Assembly (NCBI RefSeq): GCF_019402645.1
Contig: NZ_VKKS01000001.1
Location: 2,850,811 to 2,914,810 of the forward strand
DNA: 64,000 nt
Direction of reading: 5' to 3'
Origin: Morganella morganii
GTDB taxonomy: Bacteria > Pseudomonadota > Gammaproteobacteria > Enterobacterales > Enterobacteriaceae
A model generated the notes under the pieces. That model ran no database searches and was not told where the DNA came from. It saw only the letters and a list, made by a program, of their open reading frames with translations. Shown piece after piece: positions 17,022 through 28,725 of the stretch. How positions within the stretch are numbered: the stretch's first letter is position 1; each line of letters begins with the position of its first letter. The translations under genes were made by a program, and so were the position numbers.

Positions 17022-19928
17022 ATGCCGTTTACTCTTGGTCAACGCTGGATAAGCGATACTGAAAGCGAGCTGGGATTAGGTACAGTTGTATCTGTCGACG
17101 CCCGGATGATCACCCTTCTTTTCCCTGCTACCGGTGAAAACCGGCTCTATGCCGCAGCCGATGCCCCTATCACCCGTGTGATGTTCAACGAAGGGGATAC
17201 CGTTACCAGTCACGAAGGCTGGCAGCTCAGTGTGACCGCCGTTGAAGAGAGCGACGGATTATTAACCTATATCGGACAGCGTACTGATACCGGTGAGGAT
17301 AATGTCCGCCTGCGCGAAGTGTTTCTCGACAGCAAACTGACATTCAATAAGCCTCAGGATCGCCTGTTTGCCGGTCAGATTGACCGCATGGATCGCTTTG
17401 CACTGCGCTACCGTGCCCGCAAATTCCTGAGTGAAGAGTACCGCCGTGCCACAAGCGGCCTGCGCGGCATCCGTGCCAGTCTGATCCCGCATCAGCTGTT
17501 TATCGCCAATGAAGTCGGTAAACGCCACGCGCCGCGTGTCCTGCTGGCGGATGAAGTAGGTCTGGGTAAAACCATTGAAGCAGGGATGATTATTCACCAG
17601 CAGTTAATGGCCGGACGCGCCGAGCGTGTTCTGGTTATCGTGCCGGAAAGCCTTCAGTACCAGTGGCTGGTGGAAATGCTGCGCCGCTTCAACCTGCGTT
17701 TTTCACTGTTCGATGACAGCCGTTATACCGAAGCTCAGCACGAGAGTGATAACCCGTTTGATACCGAGCAGCTGGTATTATGCTCGCTGGATTTCGTCCG
17801 CAAAAGCAAACCACGGTTTGAACATCTGGCTGAAGCCGGCTGGGATATGCTGGTGGTGGATGAAGCACACCATCTGGTCTGGAGTGAAGAAGCACCAAGC
17901 CGTGAGTATCAGGTCATTGAAACTCTGGCAGAAAGCATCCCGTCGGTACTGCTGCTCACCGCCACCCCGGAGCAGCTGGGAATGGAGAGCCATTTCGCAC
18001 GTCTGCGCCTGCTGGATCCGAACCGTTTCCATGATTTTGAAACCTTTGTTGCCGAACAGCAGAAATATCAGCCGGTTGCCGATGCTGTTACCCTGTTGCT
18101 CGACCGCACGCCGCTGACCAAAGATCAGCAGAATGCTATTCATGACCTGATCACCGAACAGGATATTGAGCCGCTGCTGAAAGCCGCCAATACCGGCAGT
18201 GAAGACGGCGAAAATGCCCGCCGCGAGCTTATCAGCATGCTGATGGACAGACACGGCACCAGCCGTCTGCTGTTCCGTAACACCCGCAACGGTGTGAAGG
18301 GCTTCCCGCGCCGCGAACTGAAAGCGATTAAAATGCCGCTGCCGGCACAATATCAGACCGCAATTAAAGTTGCCGGGATCATGGGCAGCAAGAAAACCAC
18401 CGAAATCAAAGCCCGTGAAATGCTCTATCCGGAACAGATTTATCAGGAATTTGAAGGTGAAAACGCCACCTGGTGGAACTTCGACCCGCGCGTTGAATGG
18501 CTGCTCGGCTTCCTGCTGGCAAACCGCAATGAAAAAGTGCTGGTGATTTGTGCCCAGGCCGCAACCGCCCTGCAACTGGAACAGGTATTGCGCGAACGCG
18601 AAGGTATCCATGCTGCGGTTTTCCATGAAAATATGTCCCTGCTGGAACGCGACCGGGCTGCCGCCTACTTTGCCTCCGAAGAGGAAGGTGCACAGGTACT
18701 GCTCTGTTCCGAAATCGGTTCTGAAGGTCGTAACTTCCAGTTTACCAACCAGCTGGTGATGTTCGATCTGCCGTTTAACCCGGATCTGCTTGAACAGCGT
18801 ATCGGGAGACTCGACCGTATCGGTCAGAAACGCGATATTCAGATTAGCATCCCGTATCTGGAAAATACCGCGCAAGCCGTGCTGCTGCGCTGGTTCCACG
18901 AAGGTCTGGAAGCTTTTGAATATACCTGTCCGACCGGCCGCACCATCTACGACCGCTATTACGACAGACTGATTAACCTGATGGCAAACCCGGCGGAGCT
19001 GAGTGGTTTTGATGAATTTATCGCCGGGTGCCGGAAGACCCATGATGCCCTGAAACAGCAGCTGGAGCAGGGTCGCGACCGTCTGCTGGAAATGCATTCC
19101 AACGGCGGCGAAGCCGGTAATGAACTGGCCGCAGAAATTGCAGATCAGGATGAAGATACCGGGCTGGTCACTTTTGCCCTGAATCTGTTTGATATTGTCG
19201 GCATCAATCAGGATGACCGCAGCGATAACATGATCGCCCTGACACCTTCTGACCACATGCTGGTACCGGATTTTCCGGGCCTGCCGGAAGATGGCTGTAC
19301 TATCACCTTTAAACGTGAGCAGGCACTGTCCCGCGAGGATACTCAGTTTATCAGCTGGGAACACCCGATTATCCGTAACGGACTGGATCTGGTACTGTCC
19401 GGCGATACCGGCAGTTGTGCGGTCTCCGTGCTGAAAAATAAAGCCCTGCCGGTCGGCACACTGCTGACAGAACTGATTTATGTGGTGGAAGCACAGGCAC
19501 CGAAGAATCTGCAACTGACCCGCTTCCTGCCGCCGACACCGGTACGTCTGCTGATGGACGTAAAAGGCAATAATCTGGCGTCTCAGGTAGAATTTGAGAG
19601 CTTTAACCGCCAGCTGAATGCGGTGAACCGCCATACCGGCAGTAAGTTTGTCAATGCGGTGCAAAATGAGGTGCATCAGGTTCTGCGTCTGTCTGAAGAC
19701 GTTGTTGCCGGTCAGGCCCGGGAGCTGATTACCGCAGCGAAAGCGATGGCAGATCAGCACCTCACGCTGGAACACAATCGCCTGCTGGCACTGAAATCGG
19801 TTAACCCGAACATCCGTGATGATGAGCTTGATGCCATTGAAGAAGAACGCCGGCAGATCCTGTCACATCTGGATGATGCTAACTGGCGCCTTGATGCTAT
19901 CCGCCTTATTGTCGTTTCGCATAAGTAA
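17022..19928 (+). CDS. rapA: RNA polymerase-associated ATPase RapA
   Basis: The product is 968 aa, the same length as E. coli RapA (HepA). It is an SWI2/SNF2 ATPase that binds RNA polymerase and recycles it after transcription. Two Tudor-like N-terminal domains (about 1-105) are followed by the helicase core: Walker A in [15 protein letters not shown] (about 180), DEAH in [10 protein letters not shown] (about 280), the TATP motif, and the second RecA-like lobe with GSEGRNFQF and [12 protein letters not shown]. The C-terminal region contacting polymerase is also collinear. It is followed by rluA after 38 bases containing a hairpin. Confidence 0.98.
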   Translation: MPFTLGQRWISDTESELGLGTVVSVDARMITLLFPATGENRLYAAADAPITRVMFNEGDTVTSHEGWQLSVTAVEESDGLLTYIGQRTDTGEDNVRLREVFLDSKLTFNKPQDRLFAGQIDRMDRFALRYRARKFLSEEYRRATSGLRGIRASLIPHQLFIANEVGKRHAPRVLLADEVGLGKTIEAGMIIHQQLMAGRAERVLVIVPESLQYQWLVEMLRRFNLRFSLFDDSRYTEAQHESDNPFDTEQLVLCSLDFVRKSKPRFEHLAEAGWDMLVVDEAHHLVWSEEAPSREYQVIETLAESIPSVLLLTATPEQLGMESHFARLRLLDPNRFHDFETFVAEQQKYQPVADAVTLLLDRTPLTKDQQNAIHDLITEQDIEPLLKAANTGSEDGENARRELISMLMDRHGTSRLLFRNTRNGVKGFPRRELKAIKMPLPAQYQTAIKVAGIMGSKKTTEIKAREMLYPEQIYQEFEGENATWWNFDPRVEWLLGFLLANRNEKVLVICAQAATALQLEQVLREREGIHAAVFHENMSLLERDRAAAYFASEEEGAQVLLCSEIGSEGRNFQFTNQLVMFDLPFNPDLLEQRIGRLDRIGQKRDIQISIPYLENTAQAVLLRWFHEGLEAFEYTCPTGRTIYDRYYDRLINLMANPAELSGFDEFIAGCRKTHDALKQQLEQGRDRLLEMHSNGGEAGNELAAEIADQDEDTGLVTFALNLFDIVGINQDDRSDNMIALTPSDHMLVPDFPGLPEDGCTITFKREQALSREDTQFISWEHPIIRNGLDLVLSGDTGSCAVSVLKNKALPVGTLLTELIYVVEAQAPKNLQLTRFLPPTPVRLLMDVKGNNLASQVEFESFNRQLNAVNRHTGSKFVNAVQNEVHQVLRLSEDVVAGQARELITAAKAMADQHLTLEHNRLLALKSVNPNIRDDELDAIEEERRQILSHLDDANWRLDAIRLIVVSHK

Positions 19929-19935
19929 CCTGTAT

Positions 19936-19963
19936 CCCGGCAGAGATTGTCTGCCGGGTCTCT
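19936..19963. terminator. Hairpin between rapA and rluA
   Basis: A perfect 9-bp stem (CCCGGCAGA, loop GATTG, complement) directly after rapA. There is no proper T run afterwards, only TCTCTGATTT, so it may be a weak terminator or a processing or stability element. Confidence 0.5.
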
Positions 19964-19978
19964 GATTTGGTGATCCCC

Positions 19979-20635
19979 ATGCTAATGGAACCCTATAATC
20001 CTCCCGCCGATCCCTGGCTGAATATCCTCTGGCAGGATGAAAGTATCATGGTGGTGAATAAACCAAGCGGGCTGCTTTCCGTTCCCGGCCGTGCGCCGGA
20101 ACATAAAGACAGTGTGATGACACGCATTCAGCGTGATTATCCTTCCGCCGAATCTGTTCATCGCCTGGATATGGCCACCAGCGGCATTATTGTGGTTGCA
20201 CTGACCAAAGCTGCCGAGCGGGAACTTAAACGGCAGTTCCGCGAACGGGAACCGAAAAAAACCTATGTTGCCCGTGTATGGGGACGAGTGGAGCCGGAAA
20301 CCGGCATGGTGGATTTACCGCTGATTTGTGACTGGCCGAACCGGCCGAAACAAAAAGTGTGTTTTGAAACCGGCAAACCGGCCCGGACAGGTTATGAAGT
20401 GCTGGAATATGAGGAAAATGCCACCCGGGTGAGACTGTTTCCGGTCACCGGACGCTCGCATCAGTTGCGGGTACATATGCTGGCGCTGGGACACCCGATT
20501 TTAGGTGACCGCTTTTATGCGCATGATGAGGCAAGAACCGCAGCGCCCCGGCTGCAGCTTCATGCGGAGGCGCTGTCTGTCACACATCCGGCAAACGGCA
20601 TACCGATGCATTTTACTTGTAAATCAGATTTTTAG
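19979..20635 (+). CDS. rluA: Dual-specificity pseudouridine synthase RluA
   Basis: A 218-aa pseudouridine synthase modifying 23S rRNA position 746 and tRNA position 32 in E. coli. The catalytic Asp is D64 in HRLDMATSG, at the same number as in E. coli. LKRQFREREPKKTYVARVWG and TGRSHQLRVHMLALGHPILG are typical of the family. ATG 19979 gives MLMEPYNPP, aligning with the E. coli start and preceded by GGTGA. Upstream TTG and GTG codons in frame are less likely. It faces the small ORF downstream of djlA, and their 3' ends overlap by four bases. Confidence 0.97.
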   Translation: MLMEPYNPPADPWLNILWQDESIMVVNKPSGLLSVPGRAPEHKDSVMTRIQRDYPSAESVHRLDMATSGIIVVALTKAAERELKRQFREREPKKTYVARVWGRVEPETGMVDLPLICDWPNRPKQKVCFETGKPARTGYEVLEYEENATRVRLFPVTGRSHQLRVHMLALGHPILGDRFYAHDEARTAAPRLQLHAEALSVTHPANGIPMHFTCKSDF

Positions 20636-20724
20636 TGGATTAACACGGTCACCGAATTCATTGAGGCAAGAATCAGGCAAAGTGCTAATCCCGCTACTCC
20701 GATAAGAACACGGGCATTGGCCAT
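20632..20724 (-). CDS. Candidate 30-aa hydrophobic small protein downstream of djlA
   Basis: Thirty codons from ATG 20724 to TAA at 20632. The product starts MANARVLIGVAGLALCLILA and ends SMNSVTVLIH, so nearly all of it could form one membrane helix. AAGGA lies eight bases before the ATG, an excellent ribosome site. The upstream 100 bases, between djlA and this ORF, are A+T-rich with TATAAT-like sequences on the minus strand. Single-helix proteins of 25-50 aa are common in enterics, but I do not recognise this one. Its 3' end overlaps the rluA stop on the opposite strand. Conservation is the deciding evidence and I cannot see it. Confidence 0.5.
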   Translation of the reverse strand: MANARVLIGVAGLALCLILASMNSVTVLIH

Positions 20725-20871
20725 GGATCATATCCTTAACATATTTAATAAAATATTTACGTAAATTTTCAACTGCATTTATATTTTATAGCAATTATAT
20801 GAAAAGAGTATGATCCGCCCTGCACTTTCCCGGCAACACGTTTTACACCTTAAAAACGGAATTAAACCAGA

Positions 20872-21693
20872 TTATTTAAAGCCTTTCTCTTTTTTAATGA
20901 GATCATATGCTGCCTGGATAGATTGCGCTTTCTCTTTCGCCAGCTCCATCATTTCCGGCGGTAACCCTTTTGCCACCAGTTTATCCGGATGATGTTCACT
21001 CATCAGCTTACGGTAGGCGCGTTTGATAACAGTGCTGTCGTCACTTTCTTTCACGCCCAGCACCCGGTAAGCTGCGGCAAGGTCAGCGGTCTGATCACGA
21101 TAGTAGCCCTGCTGAGACTGCTGCTGCCAATGACCGCTCTGTGCTCCGCCATGCATCTGCGCCTGCATCATCGCCAGTACATTTTCAAACTGATGACGCG
21201 GGATCCCCAGCTCTTCGGCGATCACCAGAAGTACCTGCCTCTCGTTCGGATGCAGTTCCCCGTCACCGAACGCCGCCTGAATCTGGATCTCCAGAAACAT
21301 GCGCAGTAAATCCGCCCGTCCGTAGCAGGCCCGCCGTAACTGGCGCAATGCATCACGCAGCGGGAAACCGGCAGCTTTACCTTCGCGGAACGCATTCTGT
21401 GCCTGTGTCCGCGCACTGCCGTGCAGTTGCATACGATCCATCAGGGCGGTGGCCAGATAGATGTCAGATTCCGTTACCCGGCCTTTTGATTTGGTCAGAT
21501 GCCCCAGAATCTGAAAGGTAGTGCTGAAAAAAAGTGCCTGTCTGGACTGATTGTTGCTGAATGAACCACCCAATTGCTGACTGCGGACTTTATCAATCGC
21601 ATGACCAATAAGAAAGCCGAGAAAAATACCCCAAAAACCGGCCCCGGATGCCATGCCTAATAAAATTCCGATGATTTTTCCCAAATAGTGCAT
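20872..21693 (-). CDS. djlA: DnaJ-like membrane co-chaperone DjlA
   Basis: A 273-aa type III J-domain protein. It has one N-terminal transmembrane segment rich in Gly ([20 protein letters not shown], about 7-26), a central TerB-like region with [18 protein letters not shown], a Gln/Gly-rich linker and a C-terminal J domain with [12 protein letters not shown] and the HPD motif in SEHHPDKL. It stimulates DnaK at the inner membrane and in E. coli modulates the Rcs pathway. It diverges from lptD, with the promoters of both in 21694-21872. Confidence 0.97.
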   Translation of the reverse strand: MHYLGKIIGILLGMASGAGFWGIFLGFLIGHAIDKVRSQQLGGSFSNNQSRQALFFSTTFQILGHLTKSKGRVTESDIYLATALMDRMQLHGSARTQAQNAFREGKAAGFPLRDALRQLRRACYGRADLLRMFLEIQIQAAFGDGELHPNERQVLLVIAEELGIPRHQFENVLAMMQAQMHGGAQSGHWQQQSQQGYYRDQTADLAAAYRVLGVKESDDSTVIKRAYRKLMSEHHPDKLVAKGLPPEMMELAKEKAQSIQAAYDLIKKEKGFK

Positions 21694-21872
21694 ATACTCC
21701 TCAATTCAACAATGCCCTTGGCGCAATTTTGCATTATCATACTACCCATTCTGTACGATGCCTAACGCCATTTGGATACGTGAACGTGTTTCACGCATGC
21801 TCTTTTTTCGTGTAAATTAGGCTTTTGGCGTTCGGGCAATGTGCTACCGAGGACGGAATTGCAGACATACTT

Positions 21873-24242
21873 ATGAAGAAGAGTTATCCAACCCTGCTGG
21901 CCACCATTATCTGGGCAGCGCTATACAGTCAGGCTGCACAAGCCACCACACTTGCCGAGCAGTGTATGCTGGGTGTTCCGGTGTATGATGAGCCGGTTGT
22001 TGACGGGAAACCCGGTGATTTTCCTGTCAATATCACCGCAGAAGGTATGTCAGGCGAATATCCGCGCGCGGTAAAATATGCCGGTGGTGTGGATATCCGC
22101 TCAGGTAACCAGAATCTGAAAGCGGATGAAGTGGAAGTTATTCAGAGCGGTGAAGAAACCGATCCTGTGCGTATTGCAACAGCAACAGGTGATGTCCGCT
22201 ATTCTGATCCGCAAATCCGTCTGAAAGGCCCGAAAGCCTGGCTGAATCTCAATAACAATGATGCCGATGTTGAGAAAGGCGATTACCAGATGGTCGGCCG
22301 CCAAGGGCGCGGTGATGCCGACAAAATGAAGCTTCGCGGCGAAAACCGTTATACCATTCTCGAAAACGGGGTCTTTACTTCCTGTCTGCCGGGCAATGAC
22401 AGCTGGAGCGTCAAAGGTTCAGAAGTCATTATTGACCGGGATGAACAGGTTGCGGAAATCTGGAATGCCCGCTTCCGTGTCGCCAATATCCCGGTATTCT
22501 ACAGTCCGTATCTCCAGTTACCGATCGGTGATAAACGCCGCTCCGGTTTTCTGATCCCGAATGGCAGCTATTCCAAATCTTCCGGCCTGGAATTTACCCT
22601 GCCGTATTACTGGAATATTGCCCCGAATTATGATGCCACTATCACGCCGCACTATTTCAGTAAACGCGGCCTGAAAATGGACAATGAGTTCCGTTACCTG
22701 ACACAGTTCGGTACAGGAACACTGGCATTTGATTTCCTGCTTGATGATGCGCAATACAAAAAAGACAAAGAAGCTGCCGGTAACGCAGAGTGGGCAAAAC
22801 GTGACTCGAATGACCGCTGGTTATTCTACTGGGGTCACAGCGGATCATTTGCACAGGACTGGTGGTTCGCCTCTGACTACACCAAAGTCAGTGATTCTCG
22901 CTATTTTACTGATTTCACATCAGCTTACGGTAACTCCACTGATGGCTATGCCACTCAGAAACTGGCCGTTGGTATCCGTAAATCAAACTGGAACGCCACC
23001 GTTACCGCTAAACAGTTCCAGATCCTGACCAACAATGACAACGCGACATCCTACCGCGCTGAACCGCAGTTGGATCTCAACTATTACAAAAACGATTTGG
23101 GTGTGTTTGATTTCCGTACCTACGGTCAGGTCGCCCGCTTTACCAGTGTAGGTAAAAATCATCCGGATGCCACCCGTATTCATGCGGAACCAACCATCAG
23201 TATGCCGCTTTCTAACGGCTGGGCCAGCTTCAGCACCGAAGCAAAACTGATGGCAACTCATTATGATCAGGATATTCCTGAAGCACTGAATAACACCGAA
23301 CTGGAAAAAAATGTGACCCGGGTGCTGCCGCAGTTTAAAGCTGATGCGAAGATGGTCTTCGAACGGCCGATGTTCTTTAATGAGAACTTCACCCAGACAT
23401 TAGAGCCGCGCGCACAGTACCTGTATGTCCCGTATAAAAACCAGGACAACATCAATAACTTCGACTCCACCCTGATGCAATCCAGCTACAGCGGTCTGTT
23501 CCGTGACCGTATGTACAGTGGTCTGGACCGTATTGCATCCGCCAACCAGGTAACCACCGGGCTGACCAGCCGGATTTATGATGATGAATTAGTTGAACGA
23601 TTTAACGTTTCTGTGGGTCAAATCTACTACTTTGAACGTCCGCGTACCGGTGACTCTCAAAACACGGTGGTGGATGAAAAAGATGAAACCGGCTCGATGG
23701 TCTGGGCAGGTGACTCCATGTGGCGTTATAACGACAACTGGGGCCTGAAAGGCGGTATTCAGTATGACCGCCGTCTGGGTAGTGTCTCCATGTCCAATGC
23801 CACGCTGGAGTACCGCCGGGACGCTGAACGACTGATTCAGCTGAACTATCGGTATGTGGATCGGGACTATATTCAGGCGATGCGTCAGCATACCCAATAT
23901 GGTGAAAAATATGTTTCACCACCGAATCAGCAAGGCATCTCTCAGGTCGGTATCGTGGCCAGCTGGCCGGTTGCAGAACGGTGGGCATTTGTCGGTCAGT
24001 ATTACTATGACACCAAAGAGAGCCAGCCGGCCAGCCAGTTAATCGGTCTGCAATACAATACCTGCTGCTGGGCGGCAAATGTCGGTTACGAGCGCAAGAT
24101 TATCGACTGGAAAAATGATGCCAGTGAATACGACAATAAACTGACGTTTAATATCGAATTACGCGGCATGAGCAGCAATTACAGTCTGGGCAGCCAGAAA
24201 ATGCTTGAGCGCGGTATTCTGCCGTATGTTCCGGCATTTTAA
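21873..24242 (+). CDS. lptD: LPS-assembly outer-membrane protein LptD
   Basis: A 789-aa outer-membrane barrel that, with LptE, inserts lipopolysaccharide into the outer leaflet. ATG 21873 begins a signal peptide ending QAAQA. An N-terminal jellyroll domain follows, then a large beta-barrel ending VPAF with the terminal Phe usual for outer-membrane proteins. Four Cys residues are conserved: C31 (AEQCMLG), one near 174 (TSCLPG) and a CC pair in NTCCWAAN. These form the interdomain disulfides needed for function. SurA, encoded next, helps fold it. An in-frame ATG further upstream at 21825 would hide the signal peptide. Confidence 0.97.
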   Translation: MKKSYPTLLATIIWAALYSQAAQATTLAEQCMLGVPVYDEPVVDGKPGDFPVNITAEGMSGEYPRAVKYAGGVDIRSGNQNLKADEVEVIQSGEETDPVRIATATGDVRYSDPQIRLKGPKAWLNLNNNDADVEKGDYQMVGRQGRGDADKMKLRGENRYTILENGVFTSCLPGNDSWSVKGSEVIIDRDEQVAEIWNARFRVANIPVFYSPYLQLPIGDKRRSGFLIPNGSYSKSSGLEFTLPYYWNIAPNYDATITPHYFSKRGLKMDNEFRYLTQFGTGTLAFDFLLDDAQYKKDKEAAGNAEWAKRDSNDRWLFYWGHSGSFAQDWWFASDYTKVSDSRYFTDFTSAYGNSTDGYATQKLAVGIRKSNWNATVTAKQFQILTNNDNATSYRAEPQLDLNYYKNDLGVFDFRTYGQVARFTSVGKNHPDATRIHAEPTISMPLSNGWASFSTEAKLMATHYDQDIPEALNNTELEKNVTRVLPQFKADAKMVFERPMFFNENFTQTLEPRAQYLYVPYKNQDNINNFDSTLMQSSYSGLFRDRMYSGLDRIASANQVTTGLTSRIYDDELVERFNVSVGQIYYFERPRTGDSQNTVVDEKDETGSMVWAGDSMWRYNDNWGLKGGIQYDRRLGSVSMSNATLEYRRDAERLIQLNYRYVDRDYIQAMRQHTQYGEKYVSPPNQQGISQVGIVASWPVAERWAFVGQYYYDTKESQPASQLIGLQYNTCCWAANVGYERKIIDWKNDASEYDNKLTFNIELRGMSSNYSLGSQKMLERGILPYVPAF

Positions 24243-24312
24243 CCGCCTGAGCTGACACAATTTTCACATGCCGTACCGGCGGTACGGCGATACGAAACAT
24301 GATGGGATAATT

Positions 24313-25611
24313 ATGAAAAACTGGAGAACACTCATTCTCGGCCTGATGTTTACGGCAAGCACAGCATCATTTGCAGCACCGCAGCAGCTTGATAAAGTCG
24401 CGGCAGTGGTGAATAACGGTGTGGTTCTGGAGAGTGATGTCAATAATATGCTTCAGACTGTCACCATGAATGCCCGCAATGCCGGTCAGCAGATTCCGGA
24501 TCAGGCAACACTGCGTCAGCAGATTCTTGAACGTCTTATCATGGACAATATCGTGATGCAGATGGCCGGACAGATGCAGATCACTATCCCTGACCAGGCT
24601 GTTGATGGCGCAATCGAAGATATCGCCCGTCAGAACAACATGACGCTTGCTCAGATGAAAGAACGTCTGAAACGCGACGGTATGAGCTATGACAAATACC
24701 GCAGCGATATCCGCAAAGAAATGATGATGGCGGAAGTGCGTAACAATGAAGTCCGCCGCCGTGTGGTAATTCTGCCGCAGGAAGTTGACTCTCTGGCAAA
24801 CCTGATCAGTACACAAAACGCCGCAGATACCGAACTGAACATCAGTCATATCCTGATCCCGCTGCCGGAAAACCCGACAGAAGAGCAGATGAATGCCGCG
24901 AAAGAAAAAGTCACCACCATCATGAATGAACTTCAGCGTGGTGCGGATTTCGGTAAACTGGCGATTACCTATTCTGCAGATCCGCAGGCACTGAAAGGTG
25001 GTAATATGGGCTGGAGCCGCTTACAGGAGCTGCCGGGTCTGTTTGCCGAGCGTCTTCAGTCTGCCAAAAGCGGTGAGATTGTCGGGCCGGTACGTTCCGG
25101 TGTCGGCTTTCATATTCTGCGCGTGAATGAAGTCCGCGGAAACAGTCAGCCGATTTCTGTGACTGAAGTCAAAGCCCGTCATATTCTGATCAAACCGTCA
25201 CCGGTAATGACCGATGACCAGGCACGCAGCAAACTGCAACAGATTGCCGCTGATGTGAAGAGTGGTAAAACTTCCTTCGATGCTGCGGCAAAACAATTCT
25301 CAGAAGATCCGGGTTCAGCCCTGCGCGGCGGTGAGTTAGGCTGGTCAATGCCTGATATCTACGACCCGGCTTTCCGTGACGCACTGATGAAACTGAAAAA
25401 AGGCGAACTGAGTCAGCCTGTCCGTTCATCTTTCGGCTGGCATCTGATCCAGCTTGAAGATACCCGCAACGTGGATAAGACCGAAGCGGCTCAGAAAGAA
25501 CGCGCTTACCGTATGCTGTTTAACCGTAAATTCAGCGAAGAATTACAGAGCTGGATGCAGGAACAGCGTGCCGGCGCTTATGTGGAAATTTTAGATGGCA
25601 GTAACAAATAA
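24313..25611 (+). CDS. surA: Periplasmic chaperone/peptidyl-prolyl isomerase SurA
   Basis: A 432-aa periplasmic chaperone for outer-membrane proteins, including LptD. ATG 24313 starts a signal peptide ending ASFA. The N-terminal chaperone domain begins [20 protein letters not shown]. It is followed by two parvulin domains, the first around [11 protein letters not shown]...GGNMGW and the second around [10 protein letters not shown]...GGELGWS, and a C-terminal helix. Its length and layout match E. coli SurA. The pdxA start overlaps the last 17 bases. Confidence 0.97.
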   Translation: MKNWRTLILGLMFTASTASFAAPQQLDKVAAVVNNGVVLESDVNNMLQTVTMNARNAGQQIPDQATLRQQILERLIMDNIVMQMAGQMQITIPDQAVDGAIEDIARQNNMTLAQMKERLKRDGMSYDKYRSDIRKEMMMAEVRNNEVRRRVVILPQEVDSLANLISTQNAADTELNISHILIPLPENPTEEQMNAAKEKVTTIMNELQRGADFGKLAITYSADPQALKGGNMGWSRLQELPGLFAERLQSAKSGEIVGPVRSGVGFHILRVNEVRGNSQPISVTEVKARHILIKPSPVMTDDQARSKLQQIAADVKSGKTSFDAAAKQFSEDPGSALRGGELGWSMPDIYDPAFRDALMKLKKGELSQPVRSSFGWHLIQLEDTRNVDKTEAAQKERAYRMLFNRKFSEELQSWMQEQRAGAYVEILDGSNK

Positions 25612-26593
25612 GCTGAAACCTGTCGTTATTACCCCCGGCGAACCTGCCGGGGTTGGTCCCGACCTGACAGTCGCGCTGGCACAGCGCGACTGGCCGGTAA
25701 AACTGGTAGTTTGTGCCGATCCGCAACTGATGCAGCAACGCGCGCATACCCTGTCACTGCCGCTGACTCTTGAACCTTACTCACCGGATACCGCCTGTCA
25801 GCCGCAACGCGCCGGAACACTGACGATTCTGCCTGTTGAACTGAAAGTCCCGGCTGTCGCCGGTGAGCTCAACGTAGCGAATGCCGCCTATGTGACCGAA
25901 ACACTGGCACGTGCCTGTGACGGCTGTTTACAGGGGGAATTTGGTGCGCTGATCACAGGCCCGGTACATAAGGGCATCATTAACGATGCCGGGATCCCGT
26001 TTATCGGTCATACAGAATTTTTCGCGGATCGCAGCCACTGCAGGCGCGTAGTAATGATGCTGGCGACGGATGAAATGCGGGTGGCGCTGGCCACCACACA
26101 TCTGCCAATCTTACAGGTTCCGGCCGCAGTCGACCGCACCTGCCTGCATGAAGTGATCACCATCCTCAATCATGACCTGCGCACCAAATTCGGTATCGCA
26201 CAGCCGCATATCATCGTCTGTGGTCTGAACCCGCATGCGGGCGAAGGCGGTCATATGGGGCATGAAGAGATAGACACCATTATTCCGGCGCTCAATGAGC
26301 TGCGGGCACAGGGGATTTCCCTGGAAGGCCCGCTGCCGGCAGACACGCTGTTCCGGCCGAAATACCTGGAGCGCGCGGATGCCGTGCTCGCCATGTATCA
26401 CGATCAGGGCCTTCCTGTGCTAAAATATCAGGGATTCGGCCGTGCCGTGAATATCACGCTGGGACTGCCGTTTATCCGGACGTCTGTCGATCATGGCACA
26501 GCCCTGGAACTGGCAGGCACCGGCAAAGCAGATGCGGGAAGTTTTATTACCGCATTAAATTTAGCGATTACAATGATTAAAAACAGTCAATGA
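25595..26593 (+). CDS. pdxA: 4-hydroxythreonine-4-phosphate dehydrogenase
   Basis: A 332-aa metal-dependent, NAD-dependent dehydrogenase of pyridoxal 5'-phosphate biosynthesis. Conserved stretches are [31 protein letters not shown] with GHTEFF (metal-ligand His), [32 protein letters not shown] and [13 protein letters not shown]. The ATG overlaps surA by 17 bases and the stop overlaps rsmA by four (ATGA), so translation of the three genes is likely coupled. Confidence 0.97.
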   Translation: MAVTNKLKPVVITPGEPAGVGPDLTVALAQRDWPVKLVVCADPQLMQQRAHTLSLPLTLEPYSPDTACQPQRAGTLTILPVELKVPAVAGELNVANAAYVTETLARACDGCLQGEFGALITGPVHKGIINDAGIPFIGHTEFFADRSHCRRVVMMLATDEMRVALATTHLPILQVPAAVDRTCLHEVITILNHDLRTKFGIAQPHIIVCGLNPHAGEGGHMGHEEIDTIIPALNELRAQGISLEGPLPADTLFRPKYLERADAVLAMYHDQGLPVLKYQGFGRAVNITLGLPFIRTSVDHGTALELAGTGKADAGSFITALNLAITMIKNSQ

Positions 26594-27402
26594 ATACACG
26601 AGTCCATCAGGGGCATTTTGCCCGTAAACGTTTCGGGCAGAACTTCTTAACCGATCAATTTATTATCGACAGCATTGTCGCGTCGATTAACCCGCAACCC
26701 GGTCAGGCGATTGTCGAAATCGGGCCGGGACTGGCTGCACTGACTGAGCCGGTCGCTGATCGCATGGACAAAATGACGGTCATTGAAATCGACCGTGATC
26801 TGGCAGCACGTCTGGCCAGCCATCCGTTTTTGCAAAGCAAACTGACTATTATTCAGCAGGATGCTATGACCGTGGATTTCACGGCACTGGCACAGGAGCG
26901 CGGTCAGCCGCTGCGTGTATTCGGTAACCTGCCGTACAATATTTCCACGCCGCTGATGTTCCATCTGTTCACTTTCACTAACGCAATCAGTGATATGAAC
27001 TTTATGCTGCAAAAAGAAGTGGTTAACCGCCTGGTTGCAGGTCCCGGCAGCAAAACATACGGCCGTCTGAGTGTGATGGCACAGTATTACTGTCAGGTTG
27101 TTCCGGTTCTGGATGTGCCGCCGACGGCATTCCGTCCGGCACCGAAAGTCGATTCAGCGGTAGTCCGTCTGATCCCGCATCGCGAAAATCCGTATGTGCT
27201 GAAAGATGTCGCGCTGCTCAGCCGTGTGACCACTCAGGCCTTTAACCAGCGCCGCAAAACGATCCGCAACAGCTTAGGTGATCTGTTCAGTCCGCAGACA
27301 CTGACGGAGCTGGGTATTGATCCGGCCACCCGTGCAGAAAACATCAGTGTTGCACAATACTGTCTGATGGCCAATTACCTGGCGGAACATCCCGCCTCAT
27401 AG
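26590..27402 (+). CDS. rsmA: 16S rRNA (adenine1518-N6/adenine1519-N6)-dimethyltransferase
   Basis: A 270-aa SAM-dependent methyltransferase (KsgA) that dimethylates two adjacent adenines near the 3' end of 16S rRNA late in 30S assembly. FGQNFLTD starts the domain, the SAM-binding motif is [12 protein letters not shown], and the catalytic NLPY motif is at 113-116, the same position as in E. coli. The C-terminal four-helix region contains [11 protein letters not shown]. apaG follows after ten bases. Confidence 0.97.
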   Translation: MNTRVHQGHFARKRFGQNFLTDQFIIDSIVASINPQPGQAIVEIGPGLAALTEPVADRMDKMTVIEIDRDLAARLASHPFLQSKLTIIQQDAMTVDFTALAQERGQPLRVFGNLPYNISTPLMFHLFTFTNAISDMNFMLQKEVVNRLVAGPGSKTYGRLSVMAQYYCQVVPVLDVPPTAFRPAPKVDSAVVRLIPHRENPYVLKDVALLSRVTTQAFNQRRKTIRNSLGDLFSPQTLTELGIDPATRAENISVAQYCLMANYLAEHPAS

Positions 27403-27412
27403 GGGATTCATC

Positions 27413-27790
27413 ATGAATAACGATCCGAGAATTTGTATTCAGGTTCAGAGTGTTTATATCGAAAGTCAGTCTGAACCGGATGCGGAACGCTATGTTTTCG
27501 CTTATACCGTTTCTATCCGTAACCTGGGTCGTGATCCTGTGCAGCTCATCAGTCGCTACTGGCGTATCACCAACAGTGAAGGCCGCCAGACAGAAGTTCA
27601 GGGGGAAGGTGTCATCGGTGAACAACCGGTGATCCGGCCCGGTGAAGAGTATCGTTATACCAGCGGCACAGTCCTGGAAACACCGCTGGGCACCATGGAA
27701 GGTTACTACACTATGGTGGATCACGAGGGTGCGGATTTCATCAGTGAGATCCCTGTTTTCCGGCTCGCAATACCAACCTTTATTCACTGA
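27413..27790 (+). CDS. apaG: ApaG family protein (DUF525)
   Basis: A 125-aa single-domain protein with an immunoglobulin-like beta fold. The sequence is almost collinear with E. coli Apa[39 protein letters not shown] with the family Gly motif, [14 protein letters not shown] and the end [10 protein letters not shown]. Its biochemical role is not settled; in other organisms the domain is linked with protein-protein contacts and Mg/Co phenotypes. It sits between rsmA and apaH as in E. coli, with only six bases before apaH. Confidence 0.96.
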   Translation: MNNDPRICIQVQSVYIESQSEPDAERYVFAYTVSIRNLGRDPVQLISRYWRITNSEGRQTEVQGEGVIGEQPVIRPGEEYRYTSGTVLETPLGTMEGYYTMVDHEGADFISEIPVFRLAIPTFIH

Positions 27791-27796
27791 TTTTCT

Positions 27797-28630
27797 ATGG
27801 CAACCTATCTTATCGGCGATGTTCACGGCTGTTACCGTGAACTTCGCGCATTACTGGCTCAGGCTGATTTTGATCCGCAGACCGATACTCTGTGGCTGAC
27901 CGGTGATCTGGTCGCCCGCGGCCCGGATTCTCTTGATGTGCTCCGTTATGTAAAAAGCCTGGGTGACTGCGTCAGACTGGTGCTCGGGAACCACGATCTG
28001 CATCTTCTGGGGATCTATGCGGGGATCAGCCGCAATAAACCGCGTGATCATCTGAATAAACTGCTCAGTGCACCGGATCTGGATGAGCTGATCAACTGGC
28101 TGCGCCGCCAGCCGATGTTACAGGTTGATCATGAGAAAAAACTGATCATGGCGCACGCCGGGATCACCCCGCAGTGGGATCTGGATACGGCCGCCACATG
28201 TGCACGCGAAGTAGAAGCTGTTCTCAGCAGTGATACCTACCCGCTGTTTATTAATGCTATGTATGGTGATTTGCCGAATGACTGGTCACCTTCCCTGACA
28301 GGCCTGCCACGCCTGCGCTTTTCCACCAATGCACTGACCAGGATGCGCTACTGCTTCCCGGACGGACAATTGGATATGGTCTGCAAAGATAAACCGGATC
28401 AGGTTTCCGCACCGCTGAGACCCTGGTTTGCCCTGCCGTCAAAACTGCCGGAAGGCTATAGTGTGGCTTTTGGTCACTGGGCTTCACTGGAAGGCAAAGG
28501 TGCGCCGCGTGGTATTTATGCACTGGATACCGGCTGCTGCTGGGGCGGACAGCTCACCATGCTGCGCTGGGAAGACCGCTGCTATTTCTGGCAGGAATCT
28601 TACGCGGTCCGGGATGAGGATGACGACTGA
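27797..28630 (+). CDS. apaH: Symmetrical bis(5'-nucleosyl)-tetraphosphatase
   Basis: A 277-aa metallophosphatase that splits Ap4A into two ADP and also decaps Np4-capped RNA in E. coli. Metal-binding motifs are in order: GDVHGC near the start, [17 protein letters not shown] and the later HAGI and FGHWASL. It ends the surA-pdxA-rsmA-apaG-apaH run and is closed by a strong bidirectional terminator shared with folA. No anomaly was seen. Confidence 0.97.
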   Translation: MATYLIGDVHGCYRELRALLAQADFDPQTDTLWLTGDLVARGPDSLDVLRYVKSLGDCVRLVLGNHDLHLLGIYAGISRNKPRDHLNKLLSAPDLDELINWLRRQPMLQVDHEKKLIMAHAGITPQWDLDTAATCAREVEAVLSSDTYPLFINAMYGDLPNDWSPSLTGLPRLRFSTNALTRMRYCFPDGQLDMVCKDKPDQVSAPLRPWFALPSKLPEGYSVAFGHWASLEGKGAPRGIYALDTGCCWGGQLTMLRWEDRCYFWQESYAVRDEDDD

Positions 28631-28652
28631 CCGGTCATCCGGAGCAGAAAAG

Positions 28653-28683
28653 AAAAAAGCAGAGCCCGCAGCTCTGCTTTTTT
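28653..28683. terminator. Bidirectional terminator between apaH and folA
   Basis: A perfect 13-bp stem (AAAAAAGCAGAGC, loop CCGCA, complement) with T runs on both sides. It serves apaH rightward and folA leftward. Confidence 0.93.
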
Positions 28684-28725
28684 ATATTAATATTATTTAT
28701 GAAAAAATACGAATCAACTGATTAA

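Noticed and set aside
17778-19775. A 665-codon open frame antisense to rapA
   Set aside because: It lies entirely opposite a well-conserved gene, lacks a recognisable product or ribosome site, and such frames arise from the codon bias of the sense strand.
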